From positions 1 to 64,000 of the IMG/VR virus record IMGVR_UViG_3300035438_000894: a DNA stretch of 64,000 nucleotides, one strand, 5' to 3'. Source of the DNA: a virus. This document shows positions 15,360 through 23,211 of the stretch, piece by piece. How positions within the stretch are numbered: the first letter of the stretch is position 1; each line of letters starts with the position of its first letter. Position numbers and translations under genes: made by a program. Under the pieces are notes generated by a model. The model was not told where the DNA came from. It saw nothing but the letters and a program-made list of their open reading frames with translations, and did not search any database.

Positions 15360-15383
15360 TATAATTAAATAAAAACATAAGAA

Positions 15384-15821
15384 ATGACTATAAAACAAGC
15401 GTTAAAGAAGAAGAACCAATTGGTTAAAGAGATTCAGGATTTACACGGTAGAGTGGCAACATATAACTCAGTTGAAGTTGGAAATGTTAGACCATACTCG
15501 GCTAAGGAATCGATGGAGAAAATCAATCAGTTGAGTAATGAGTTGGTGGAACTTAAAACAAACATCCACAAAGCAAACGCTCCAATCTATCATCACATTT
15601 TTAGATTGTCTGAGTTGAAATCTACAATTGCAAGAATCAAAAACTTGGATTGTAATGAAGGTATTGTTCAGGATTACTATTCAAGAAATCGTGAGACACC
15701 TGCAGTGAAAGTGACGGAAATCTCAATTATTGAAAGAGATGAGATGGTTAAACACATGGAAGGTCAAATTGAAGAAATTCAGGATATTTTGGACAACCAT
15801 AATCAAATCACTCAAATATAA
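15384..15821 (+). CDS. Coiled-coil protein, 145 aa
   Basis: Predominantly helical with heptad-like spacing (KKKNQLVKEIQDLHGRV; MEKINQLSNELVELK; MEGQIEEIQDILDNHNQI). No catalytic motif. It could be a scaffold or oligomerising protein of early infection. Family unknown. Confidence 0.7.
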   Translation: MTIKQALKKKNQLVKEIQDLHGRVATYNSVEVGNVRPYSAKESMEKINQLSNELVELKTNIHKANAPIYHHIFRLSELKSTIARIKNLDCNEGIVQDYYSRNRETPAVKVTEISIIERDEMVKHMEGQIEEIQDILDNHNQITQI

Positions 15822-15822
15822 T

Positions 15823-16011
15823 ATGAGTGGTGATGTTGAGTTTGATAAATGTGATTTTTGCCATGTCGAAAAACCGGTTGGGAGAACTTATTTAAGACCA
15901 ACCAAATATGTTAAGCCGGAAAACCCTGAGGAATATTTAAAGTTATATAATGAAGGTGGATACTTTATTATTGTGAAGACTTGTAATGAATGTGGGGAAC
16001 CAAAAATATAG
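15823..16011 (+). CDS. Zinc-ribbon-like protein, 62 aa
   Basis: Starts MSGDVEFDKCDFCHVEKP and ends KTCNECGEPKI, giving two C-x-x-C knuckles (residues 10-13 and 56-59) that could bind one zinc. I chose ATG 15823, one base after the upstream stop, over an upstream in-frame start that would overlap the coiled-coil gene by 90 nt. Confidence 0.65.
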   Translation: MSGDVEFDKCDFCHVEKPVGRTYLRPTKYVKPENPEEYLKLYNEGGYFIIVKTCNECGEPKI

Positions 16012-16208
16012 TTCAGTGTCCGGGAGGGATTTAATGTAATGTAATATTGGCTATCAATATTCTACATACAAACTATTAACAGAGTCCTCGATGTTTTGAT
16101 GATGATTAAGTATTCAAATCTCAACACACAGCAGTTCAAAATTAATTTGTCAAAACTTAAAACTCTTTTTAACTTACTTATTGAACTTCCAACCTGACTA
16201 TAACCTAA

Positions 16209-16234
16209 CCCTCTAAGAAATTAGAGGGTTTTTG
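16209..16234 (+). terminator. Intrinsic terminator
   Basis: CCCTCTAA/TTAGAGGG stem with a GAAA loop followed by TTTTTG. Confidence 0.85.
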
Positions 16235-16236
16235 AC

Positions 16237-16243
16237 TATTTAT
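16237..16243 (+). promoter_or_regulatory. TATTTAT late-type box
   Basis: TATTTAT with the ATG of the metallopeptidase-like gene 5 nt downstream. Confidence 0.5.
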
Positions 16244-16248
16244 ATGTT

Positions 16249-16653
16249 ATGAGAGTATGTTTAAAAGGTATGAAAAACTTTCCTATTGAGGGAGGAAAAG
16301 AATTAGTTAAAAGTTTTTGTGAATTTTTACAATCACAATCACCTTTAAACAATGATATTACCGTGGAATTTTTAGATACGAGACAAGGTAATATGACTAC
16401 CGGTGTTAGATATCCGGGTAATAAAATTCAGGTCTTATCTGCCGGTAGATTACCAATAGATATTTTGAGAACTTTATCTCATGAATGGATACATGAATTC
16501 CAAACTCAAAAACTTGGAGTTGATGATTCAAAACCAATTCAAAACATTGGTGGTCCTGAAGAGAATATGTGCAATGTATTGTCCGGGATATTCGTCAAAC
16601 AATTTGAGAAAGACCATCCTGAGTTTGACGATTTACTTTACGGGAAAAATTAA
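16249..16653 (+). CDS. HExxH metallopeptidase-like protein
   Basis: A 134-aa protein with SHEWIHEFQTQ at residues about 79-89, an HExxH zinc-peptidase signature, followed 24 residues later by GGPEENMCNVLSG, whose Glu could be the third zinc ligand as in gluzincins. There is no signal peptide. Possible roles are processing of phage or host proteins. A late-type TATTTAT box lies directly upstream. Confidence 0.7.
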   Translation: MRVCLKGMKNFPIEGGKELVKSFCEFLQSQSPLNNDITVEFLDTRQGNMTTGVRYPGNKIQVLSAGRLPIDILRTLSHEWIHEFQTQKLGVDDSKPIQNIGGPEENMCNVLSGIFVKQFEKDHPEFDDLLYGKN

Positions 16654-16751
16654 TTTTTACACTTTGGTAAACTGATTTATAAATATAACTCAATGGAGTA
16701 TTGGTAAATCAAAATTTTATTCATATCTTTGCTTTCATTAATAACTCAAAT

Positions 16752-17591
16752 ATGTCAAGATTAGATAGATTAAAAGAACAACACCCGGAACTTAATACGT
16801 CCGTAATGGACGTTATCGCCAAATTAGACCCAACAAATACTTACAAATACACGGAATTCTTGGTTAAAAAATTCAAGGAATTTTATGGAGACTATGATGA
16901 TTGGACGATTGGGTTAGGTATGGAAATGATGGGTAGTGAAAATATGGAAATACTCAACGAGTTTGAAATTCATACAAAAGCAAATAGAATTGTCAATCCG
17001 GATATTAGTCAATATGATGATTTTAACCAACTTGAAAATTCTGTTAAAGAAGCGAAAGAGAAAGTTAAAATGAAAGAACTCGAGAAACAAGTCATTAAAC
17101 TTTATGATAATGATGAGTGGTCTGTTGTAATTCCATTGAGTTATGAGGCATCTAAAACATATGGTACCAATACCAAATGGTGTACAACTCAAGAAAGATA
17201 TTGGGAGGATTATTATAAGACATATAAGTTAATCTATATTCAAAATAAAAAGACGAATGAGAAATATGCGGTTTCAAGACATCGGGAAGACAATAAAAAA
17301 GTTCAAGCTTGGATGTCGAATGATGATGAATCGAGTCCAATGTTACTCCCACTACCAATTGAGGTTATGAGTGTTATTCTTTGTGAGGTTAATAAAACAG
17401 ATACTATATTTGAACTTCAATCTAAACATGGAATTAATGTTCCGGTGGTTAACAAAAAAGAAAAAATATTATCAAGTTTACCATCATATGGAGGATTTCA
17501 AGGGTCAAGTAATCCTTACGGTAGAGAATGGGTTATAGATACTGACTCTCAGTCGCATATTACAGATATAATGAGAAGATTGGGAATGTGA
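16752..17591 (+). CDS. Hypothetical protein, 279 aa
   Basis: Begins MSRLDRLKEQHPELNTSVMD, 20 nt after a TATCTTTG box at 16724-16731. It is helical early on, then has SYEASKTYGTNTKWCTTQERYW, split as SYEASKTYGTNTKWCT and TQERYW, a region shared by a widespread phage family of unknown function that I recognise only by this TKWCT pattern. The stop overlaps the downstream region closely. Function unknown. Confidence 0.7.
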   Translation: MSRLDRLKEQHPELNTSVMDVIAKLDPTNTYKYTEFLVKKFKEFYGDYDDWTIGLGMEMMGSENMEILNEFEIHTKANRIVNPDISQYDDFNQLENSVKEAKEKVKMKELEKQVIKLYDNDEWSVVIPLSYEASKTYGTNTKWCTTQERYWEDYYKTYKLIYIQNKKTNEKYAVSRHREDNKKVQAWMSNDDESSPMLLPLPIEVMSVILCEVNKTDTIFELQSKHGINVPVVNKKEKILSSLPSYGGFQGSSNPYGREWVIDTDSQSHITDIMRRLGM

Positions 17592-17617
17592 TAATTAATG
17601 AAAAAAAAAAGAAAATT

Positions 17618-18211
17618 ATGGGGGCGGACATCCATTTATTTAGTGAAAAGAAAAAAACTATAAACGATAAAGAAATATGGGTAAATGCGGATTATTGGAC
17701 AATAAATCCTTATTTTGGGACTGATGAAGATGAACGAGAATTAGAAATTGTTTCAATATATGACGACAGGAATTATGACCTATTCAATGTTCTTGCCGAA
17801 GTAAGAGGTAGTGGTCCTTCTATATCCCCACCAAGAGGATTACCGGAGGATGTTTCATCTATTGTAAAAAAAGAATCGGACCGATGGGATGGTGATGGAC
17901 ATAGTCATAGTTATTTTACACTCGACGAGTTGAAAAATTATTTTAAAAATAATTCACACACATCTCACAATGGATTTTTAAGTAAACAACAAATCAAAGA
18001 ATTAGACGAAGATAACCATACACCATATATTTGGAGTGAATGGTCTCATCCTGATTTAGAATACCGAGAATGGAAAAAGGTATCATCATTAAAAAAAATA
18101 GTTGATAAAGTAGACACCAGAATGAGGAAAGAATTTTGGGTTAGGGAAGATGATGAAGATACTTCAAAGTTTGATAAAAAGTTTAGAATCGTATTTTGGT
18201 TTGACAATTAA
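17618..18211 (+). CDS. Conserved MGADIH phage protein
   Basis: A 197-aa protein beginning MGADIHLFSEKKKTINDKEI. The M-G-x-D-I-H start is a feature of a common phage family of unknown function. The middle segment FNVLAEVRGSGPSISPPRGL is the family's second conserved block. It is rich in Asp/Glu and aromatic residues. The ATG at 17618 matches the family N-terminus better than an upstream start. Confidence 0.75.
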   Translation: MGADIHLFSEKKKTINDKEIWVNADYWTINPYFGTDEDERELEIVSIYDDRNYDLFNVLAEVRGSGPSISPPRGLPEDVSSIVKKESDRWDGDGHSHSYFTLDELKNYFKNNSHTSHNGFLSKQQIKELDEDNHTPYIWSEWSHPDLEYREWKKVSSLKKIVDKVDTRMRKEFWVREDDEDTSKFDKKFRIVFWFDN

Positions 18212-18212
18212 G

Positions 18213-18359
18213 ATGAATAAAGGAATACCAACATTGGAGGGTGAAGAAGCGGAGAAGTTTGAAAAGAAAGCTCAGGAGAATTTAGATAAAAAACATACAG
18301 TGGATTTCGTGAAAGAGAGTGAGATGGCCCGTAAAATATTAAGGAAAGGAAAATTATAA
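18213..18359 (+). CDS. Charged small protein, 48 aa
   Basis: MNKGIPTLEGEEAEKFEKKA and onward; highly charged and helical. It starts 1 nt after the preceding stop. Family unknown. Confidence 0.55.
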   Translation: MNKGIPTLEGEEAEKFEKKAQENLDKKHTVDFVKESEMARKILRKGKL

Positions 18360-18399
18360 AAATATAATAAAAAGTTTGGTGTAAGTCAAACTTTTTTTA

Positions 18400-18407
18400 T
18401 ATCTTTG
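18400..18407 (+). promoter_or_regulatory. Host-type TATCTTTG box
   Basis: The box lies 16 nt before the ATG of the first EFIPYEQALALKELGFDE-family gene and drives the operon up to about 21.0 kb. Confidence 0.7.
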
Positions 18408-18423
18408 TAAAAAATTAATAGAG

Positions 18424-18795
18424 ATGGAAAAAGAATTTATACCTTACGAACAAGCATTAGCTTTAAAAGAATTAGGATTTGATGAACATTGTTTAAAGAT
18501 TTGGGAAAAAACAATGCTTTTTACAACATTAGTAAATCCTGAAGAATTTAAAAGAGTTGTCTCCGAAAGATATACTAAGGCACCAACATTCTCACAAGCA
18601 TTTAGATTTTTTAGAGAGAAGTATGGAATATATGGTTATCCTTTTTCTCAAAGCAGCCAAACAAATTATTGGTTTAAGTATTTTATTCAACAAGATTGGA
18701 AAGAACAAATTACATCAGACAGTTTTAGTACTTCCGAAGAAGCAGAACTTGAATGTTTGATTAAATTAATAGAAATAGTTAAAGAAAAGAAATAA
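18424..18795 (+). CDS. EQALALKELGFDE-family protein, copy 1
   Basis: A 123-aa member of a small family with three copies in this window (also 18795 and 54465). Conserved pieces are PYEQALALKELGFDE at the start, FRFFREKYGI in the middle and EEAELECLIKLIEIVKEK at the end. The N-terminal 30 nt are almost identical to the 54.5 kb copy. The family is widespread in Bacteroidetes phages and has no assigned function. Confidence 0.75.
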   Translation: MEKEFIPYEQALALKELGFDEHCLKIWEKTMLFTTLVNPEEFKRVVSERYTKAPTFSQAFRFFREKYGIYGYPFSQSSQTNYWFKYFIQQDWKEQITSDSFSTSEEAELECLIKLIEIVKEKK

Positions 18796-19178
18796 TGAAC
18801 AAAGAATTTATAAATTACACAGAAGCATTAGCTTTAAAAGAATTAGGATTTGATGAGTCTTGTTTTGGTTATTATGTTGGTCTTGGTGATAGTAAAGACG
18901 ACCCATTTAAACTTGTACAAATACAATCAGAAAAAGAACAATTTCAATGGACAGACAATGTTTATCATGCACCACTTTACCAACAATGCTTCCGATGGTT
19001 TAGAGAGAAGTATCAAATTGATAGTTGGATATATCCAAATTTGAATGGTTTATATTCGGTATCTAATATAAGGAGAGGTGTAGGTTTAGGTAAAGTTTCT
19101 GAATATCAAACCTACGAAGAAGCAGAACTTGAATGTCTAAAAAAATTAATAGAAATTGTTAAAAGAAAAGTAGTATGA
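18795..19178 (+). CDS. EQALALKELGFDE-family protein, copy 2
   Basis: A 127-aa tandem paralog of the preceding gene (NYTEALALKELGFDE; LYQQCFRWFREKYQID; YEEAELECLKKLIEIVKRK). Its ATG overlaps the upstream stop. The variable middle between the conserved ends differs strongly from copy 1, suggesting diversification after duplication. Confidence 0.75.
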   Translation: MNKEFINYTEALALKELGFDESCFGYYVGLGDSKDDPFKLVQIQSEKEQFQWTDNVYHAPLYQQCFRWFREKYQIDSWIYPNLNGLYSVSNIRRGVGLGKVSEYQTYEEAELECLKKLIEIVKRKVV

Positions 19179-19672
19179 TAATTTTATTGGGGGTTATTTT
19201 AGTGATACTGATGATAATTGGTATTTGTGGTTCTGTCAAAGATAAGAATAGAAAGAAAACTTGTAAAAATTGGAAAGTTGGAGATAAACTATCTTTAATT
19301 AGAGGTGATTATCACAGAATTTTGGAACAAAATAGTAAAGAGTTTGCAACCCTTGAAGGTTGGGATTTGAATAATCTTTATATTAGTTGTGGTAATAATA
19401 TGACATATCAAGTAAATTGGAATGTTATGAATTTCAATAAGTCTGCGACTTGGAGACAGAACTATGATGATGCTAAAAAAGTAATGGGTTGTGAACCCGG
19501 ATTCACAGGTGGTGTAGGAGAAAGTAGTAAATCTACTGGTAAAAAAGTTGATGGTAAACCCGTGGACTTAATGAATGAAATTGAATGTGAAGTTTATTTG
19601 AAACGTGCAATTGAGAATGAGGATTTTGATACCGCGGAGTTAATTAAAAAAAGAATGGAAAAATTTAGATAA
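19175..19672 (+). CDS. Membrane protein with UVR-like C-terminal motif
   Basis: A 165-aa protein. Residues 2-20 form a hydrophobic helix. The C-terminus (NEIECEVYLKRAIENEDF then DTAELIKKRMEKF) resembles the UVR helix-hairpin found in UvrB/UvrC and McsA. The gene at 20113 has a similar C-terminus, so the two share a module. Function unknown. Confidence 0.65.
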   Translation: MIILLGVILVILMIIGICGSVKDKNRKKTCKNWKVGDKLSLIRGDYHRILEQNSKEFATLEGWDLNNLYISCGNNMTYQVNWNVMNFNKSATWRQNYDDAKKVMGCEPGFTGGVGESSKSTGKKVDGKPVDLMNEIECEVYLKRAIENEDFDTAELIKKRMEKFR

Positions 19673-19673
19673 G

Positions 19674-20129
19674 ATGGAAGAACAATTGATAATATTTGAT
19701 ACAGCTAAAATAGCTAAAGAAAAAGGTTTTGATTTAGAACTTTGTAATGTAGGTTGGCACGGTGATTTTGGTGATTTGAAGGGTGATAGTTATCCATTTT
19801 TAGGGACTTACTCATTTTACAAAAGTATATACTGTAACAACAAAGATGAGCATCAAATACAAAGACCGACACAATCACTTCTTCAAAAATGGTTAAGAGA
19901 CGTTCATAATATATTTGTTGAGGTAAACACTGATTGTACATCGGCACCTAAATTTAGTTTTGATATAAAACAATTTGTAGGTAACCCAAAAGATTTAAGT
20001 GATAAGGAATGGGATTGGGTTTTTCCGATACAAAATGAAAATTGGGGTTTAGATAGAACCTATGAAATTTCATTAGAAGCAGGATTACAAGAAGGATTAA
20101 AATTAGTTAAATATGAAATGGTTAAATAA
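19674..20129 (+). CDS. Hypothetical protein, 151 aa
   Basis: Starts MEEQLIIFDTAKIAKEKGFD. The order TAKIAKEKGFDLELC, then PTQSLLQKWLRDVHNIFVEV, then EAGLQEGLKLV resembles a well-known family of phage hypothetical proteins that share the TQ-x-L-x-KWLR-x-x-H segment. No catalytic role is known. Confidence 0.75.
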   Translation: MEEQLIIFDTAKIAKEKGFDLELCNVGWHGDFGDLKGDSYPFLGTYSFYKSIYCNNKDEHQIQRPTQSLLQKWLRDVHNIFVEVNTDCTSAPKFSFDIKQFVGNPKDLSDKEWDWVFPIQNENWGLDRTYEISLEAGLQEGLKLVKYEMVK

Positions 20130-20544
20130 ATTATTGGGAATCAAACCTAAAGGTGAGTTTGAGGTTGTTTATAGTAAATCCGGAACTTGGAATATTAGCT
20201 ATGGGAGTGGTGATAAAACATATAATGAATATTGTCATTTTGATATTCTTTATAATGATGCGACCAAAAAATATAAATTAAATCATCGTGGATATAAACC
20301 TGATAGTCACACATTATATCCGGAACTCTTCAAATATATGAGAATGTTAAATGAAGGTTTAGCTTATCATAAAGGAGGTGAATTATTTACATATAGTGAG
20401 ACTGACAATGGTAAAACAAATGGTAAAGATATTAGTTCAATGAATGAAACGGAATGTCAGGCTTATTTGAATAAGGCAATCGAAGATGAGGATTATGAAT
20501 TGGCGGATAAGATTAGAAAACAATTAGAAAAATTTAGAGAGTAA
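20113..20544 (+). CDS. Hypothetical protein with UVR-like C-terminus
   Basis: A 143-aa protein ending NETECQAYLNKAIEDEDYEL then ADKIRKQLEKF, the same helical module as the gene at 19175. The N-terminal part is beta-rich. It overlaps the preceding gene by 17 nt. Confidence 0.65.
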   Translation: MKWLNKLLGIKPKGEFEVVYSKSGTWNISYGSGDKTYNEYCHFDILYNDATKKYKLNHRGYKPDSHTLYPELFKYMRMLNEGLAYHKGGELFTYSETDNGKTNGKDISSMNETECQAYLNKAIEDEDYELADKIRKQLEKFRE

Positions 20545-20801
20545 TGAGAAGAAATGGTATAATAGGTTTTATGGTGATAATTTTATTACTTATCGTAACC
20601 TCTGTTGGTTATAAAGTATATTTGATTAGTGGGATTAAAAAGGGGAGTCATTTATATGAAATCTCCATCCCGGGTAATAAACGACAAGAGACAAGTTTCT
20701 ATACTGAAAAATATGTGGAGAAAGATGGATGTATAACATTCAAAGATGAGTTTAGTAGGTCACATAGAATATGTGGTATGTATAACATTACAGAGTATTA
20801 A
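20544..20801 (+). CDS. Small membrane or exported protein, 85 aa
   Basis: An N-terminal hydrophobic helix (residues 6-25, GIIGFMVIILLLIVTSVGYK) followed by a short hydrophilic domain with two cysteines. It overlaps the upstream stop by 1 nt. Confidence 0.6.
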   Translation: MRRNGIIGFMVIILLLIVTSVGYKVYLISGIKKGSHLYEISIPGNKRQETSFYTEKYVEKDGCITFKDEFSRSHRICGMYNITEY

Positions 20802-20802
20802 G

Positions 20803-21033
20803 ATGGAGAAAACATTCGGAGAACAAATTAATGAGACTGTTGATAGAATATGTGAGAAACATAATTTGAAACAACCAATTACGGTTCCTTCCGCTGGTAA
20901 GATGATTATGGAGTATGAAGGGTTGGATAGAGCAATTGAATTATTTGAGGGTGCGGTTGAAGAAACTACTGATATTTTTAAAAAATCAGCATATCGAGCG
21001 ACATTGGAGATTATTTTACTACCAATGAAGTAG
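20803..21033 (+). CDS. Hypothetical helical protein, 76 aa
   Basis: Starts MEKTFGEQINETVDRICEKH right after the preceding stop. It is helical and acidic with no recognised motif. A strong terminator follows. Confidence 0.65.
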   Translation: MEKTFGEQINETVDRICEKHNLKQPITVPSAGKMIMEYEGLDRAIELFEGAVEETTDIFKKSAYRATLEIILLPMK

Positions 21034-21040
21034 ATGACAA

Positions 21041-21070
21041 AAAAAACCTTCGGTGATAAAGGTTTTTTTT
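21041..21070 (+). terminator. Intrinsic terminator
   Basis: AAACCTTCGGTGATAAAGGTTT followed by a T-run; it ends the 18.4-21.0 kb operon. Confidence 0.8.
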
Positions 21071-21093
21071 TTTGTTTGAATATTGAGGTTTAA

Positions 21094-21429
21094 TTAAAAA
21101 TTACCTCCTGGAACATTAATTGTCTCAAGTATTGAAACATTTAATTTAGTGGCAATTAACTCTAATAAATCCTCATCGTTGGCCCCCCAATCACTTAATT
21201 CTTCACTTGTCATGGTTATTTGACTACTTGTTTCGTTATTAAACCTCACGATTACCTCGTTTTCATTTAATACTATTGAACCAAATTGAATTTGGAAGTT
21301 TGTTGATGGAGAGTTTAAGATATATGGTCTTGCAATTGCAGTCATATAATCTAAATTTTTAGTTGTTGAACTAAAAGGAGTTGTCTCAACAATTTTAATT
21401 GCCGGTGGATTGATTTTTGCTATTAACAT
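21094..21429 (-). CDS. Hypothetical protein, 111 aa
   Basis: A beta-rich 111-aa protein (MLIAKINPPAIKIVETTPFS...) without membrane segments. It is the only minus-strand gene in this stretch and faces the terminator at 21.05 kb. Family unknown; possibly a structural protein. Confidence 0.65.
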   Translation of the reverse strand: MLIAKINPPAIKIVETTPFSSTTKNLDYMTAIARPYILNSPSTNFQIQFGSIVLNENEVIVRFNNETSSQITMTSEELSDWGANDEDLLELIATKLNVSILETINVPGGNF

Positions 21430-21520
21430 AATATTTGTGTTTTTTGTTTAAATATCGTTATTATCGATATAATATAAATACTTCGTCTTAACTTAATTTG
21501 TAATTTAAATTAATTTTTTA

Positions 21521-21528
21521 TACTTTTG
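21521..21528 (+). promoter_or_regulatory. Promoter-like box TACTTTTG before the cassette genes
   Basis: TACTTTTG, 15 nt before the first of the small genes that carry attC-like hairpins. A single promoter could serve the whole array, as Pc does in integrons. Confidence 0.5.
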
Positions 21529-21542
21529 TAAAAAAAAATATT

Positions 21543-21761
21543 ATGGAAGAAATGTCAAAAAATATGATGAAATATGCGGAGATTGTTTCAGTTTTAGAAC
21601 AGAACAATATTTCGTGGAATGGATTGGTTGATGGTTTGGTAGAAACTTATCACAATGATAATCCAGAGTATAAACTGAAACAAAATCCAGATTGGTGGAA
21701 TATTGGAAGTAAAGAAGAAGTTATTGATAGTGTTATATCAACATTCTCAAAACAAAAATAA
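21543..21761 (+). CDS. Cassette-like small gene 1
   Basis: A 72-aa soluble protein (MEEMSKNMMKYAEIVSVLEQ...). It is followed within 5 nt by an attC-like hairpin (21766). The leader AAAAAAAATATTATGGAAGA is shared with the gene at 22621. Function unknown. Confidence 0.65.
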   Translation: MEEMSKNMMKYAEIVSVLEQNNISWNGLVDGLVETYHNDNPEYKLKQNPDWWNIGSKEEVIDSVISTFSKQK

Positions 21762-21765
21762 TATT

Positions 21766-21823
21766 ACTTATAACGGTTGCAAATAAAACATCGTTTTAAT
21801 GTGTTTTATTTGTTGTTATAAGT
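21766..21823 (+). repeat. attC-like hairpin 1
   Basis: Ends ACTTATAAC/GTTATAAGT pair over 9 bp. An inner 11-bp stem (CAAATAAAACA/TGTTTTATTTG) carries the loop TCGTTTTAATG. Between the stems lie GGTTG on one side and TT on the other. Copies 2 and 3 keep the loop and outer ends while the inner stem changes by compensatory substitutions. Confidence 0.6.
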
Positions 21824-21860
21824 ATGTATTATTTTTTAAAAAAATTTAATGAAGTAAAAA

Positions 21861-22205
21861 ATGGAAACAATAATAGAAGAAGGTATTTGGGACATTAAAC
21901 AAAAACTACCATTAAGAAGGGTTGTATTTACTTGTGATGGAAAAAAAATCACACGAAATTTGTTTATTTTAGGTGATTCAGAGAATCGAAACTCTAAAGT
22001 AGATATTATTGATTTAGAGAAAGTGGAAATTGAAATTAGTTTAACTAAAATAAATAAATTATCAACAACTGAAATAGGTGAATATTTAAAAAAGAAAGCG
22101 GAGGTTTTTGAACCAATTACTTGTTTTGAACGGAATATCAGTAATGAAATTCCATTTTTTACTTCACCTATAATAACAAAAAATAATATTACTTATAACG
22201 ACTGA
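21861..22205 (+). CDS. Cassette-like small gene 2
   Basis: A 114-aa protein (METIIEEGIWDIKQKLPLRR...) of unknown family. Its stop codon lies inside the next attC-like hairpin, as is common in integron cassettes. Confidence 0.65.
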   Translation: METIIEEGIWDIKQKLPLRRVVFTCDGKKITRNLFILGDSENRNSKVDIIDLEKVEIEISLTKINKLSTTEIGEYLKKKAEVFEPITCFERNISNEIPFFTSPIITKNNITYND

Positions 22206-22245
22206 GAATATGTGTTCGTTTTAATGACACATATTCTTTGTTATA
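22194..22245 (+). repeat. attC-like hairpin 2
   Basis: TATAAC/GTTATA outer ends, GACTG versus TT internal loop, inner stem GAATATGTGT/ACACATATTC, loop TCGTTTTAATG at 22216-22226 identical to copy 1. Confidence 0.6.
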
Positions 22246-22269
22246 TTTAGTATCAAAAATTTTATACAA

Positions 22270-22512
22270 ATGAAAAAATGTAAATGTATTAAAGAATCTT
22301 CTTGGTTTTTAATTGATGATTCCTTTGACGAAAATTCTAAATTAAATGGTGGTAGATTTTCTTTTCAAATGGGTAGTGAATATGATTATTTTGAAGAGGT
22401 AACTCCATTTGGAAATGGTATGTCAGTTATACATCCTAAACACGGAAAAGAAAATCCTACTGGTTTTGATGAAAGAAGATTCTACGAACACTTTGAAATA
22501 ATAAACTCATAA
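22270..22512 (+). CDS. Cassette-like small gene 3
   Basis: An 80-aa protein (MKKCKCIKESSWFLIDDSFD...) of unknown family. It is followed after 16 nt by the third attC-like hairpin. Confidence 0.65.
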   Translation: MKKCKCIKESSWFLIDDSFDENSKLNGGRFSFQMGSEYDYFEEVTPFGNGMSVIHPKHGKENPTGFDERRFYEHFEIINS

Positions 22513-22528
22513 AATTTTTGATATTGAA

Positions 22529-22579
22529 TATAACGTCCGATGATAAACAATCGTTTTAATGTTGTTTATCATTTGTTAG
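22529..22579 (+). repeat. attC-like hairpin 3
   Basis: TATAAC/GTTAGG outer ends, GTCCG versus TT internal loop, inner stem ATGATAAACAA/TTGTTTATCAT, loop TCGTTTTAATG at 22551-22561. Confidence 0.6.
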
Positions 22580-22620
22580 GTTTTGTCATTAATTTGTTTT
22601 ACCTTATAAAAAAAAATATT

Positions 22621-23172
22621 ATGGAAGAATGGTGTATTGAACAACATAGAAGTACGAATCACATGTATTCGGAGTGTCGGGTTGTTAAAATATTCAACGA
22701 ATTAATTCGACATAAATTATCACCGGTTTTTGGTGATAATTTATTAGATTGTAAATTAATTGAGCGTGGATATGAATATCGATATGATTTACTATTCATT
22801 TTCCGAGGAGTCTATAATAATCCGACAATACAATTGGAAAGTGTTTTAGAAACCTGTGATATGTTGTTTGATTGGGTTGACTTAAGAGACATGGTTAATC
22901 TTAGTATTGTTATTATAACTAATGGAAGAAATCAACATTTTAGTTATTTTGAGATAATGGATGGAATAGGTGAGAGTGGTAGGGGTTATCAGCATCATAT
23001 GATAATTAGACATCCAAAATACCGTCAGTATCGGGAATGGAAAACTAATAGAGAAATAGAGGAAGGAATGAAACGAGCTTGGGAGATGGAGATAGATAGA
23101 GTTACAAGAAATGTTAATATACAACAATCAAGAATTACGGAATCAAGAAAGAAGAAGTTTTTATTTTGGTAA
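22621..23172 (+). CDS. Hypothetical protein, 183 aa
   Basis: Starts MEEWCIEQHRSTNHMYSECR at ATG 22621; an upstream in-frame start would run through hairpin 3. It is the last gene behind the attC-like series and has no hairpin after it. The C-terminus is strongly basic. Family unknown. Confidence 0.65.
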   Translation: MEEWCIEQHRSTNHMYSECRVVKIFNELIRHKLSPVFGDNLLDCKLIERGYEYRYDLLFIFRGVYNNPTIQLESVLETCDMLFDWVDLRDMVNLSIVIITNGRNQHFSYFEIMDGIGESGRGYQHHMIIRHPKYRQYREWKTNREIEEGMKRAWEMEIDRVTRNVNIQQSRITESRKKKFLFW

Positions 23173-23187
23173 ATCAAAATAAAAGAT

Positions 23188-23195
23188 TATCTTTG
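23188..23195 (+). promoter_or_regulatory. Host-type TATCTTTG box
   Basis: Box 16 nt before the ATG of the CCA-adding enzyme gene. Confidence 0.7.
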
Positions 23196-23211
23196 CTCAA
23201 AATAAATTGAT

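Larger units (their letters stand above)
16012..16248. other. Intergenic region with terminator
   Basis: 237 nt without an ORF. An imperfect pairing of ATTGGCTATCAATAT near 16048 is visible. An intrinsic terminator (CCCTCTAAGAAATTAGAGGG + T5) lies at 16209-16234, followed by TATTTAT at 16237-16243, 5 nt before the next ATG. Confidence 0.55.
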
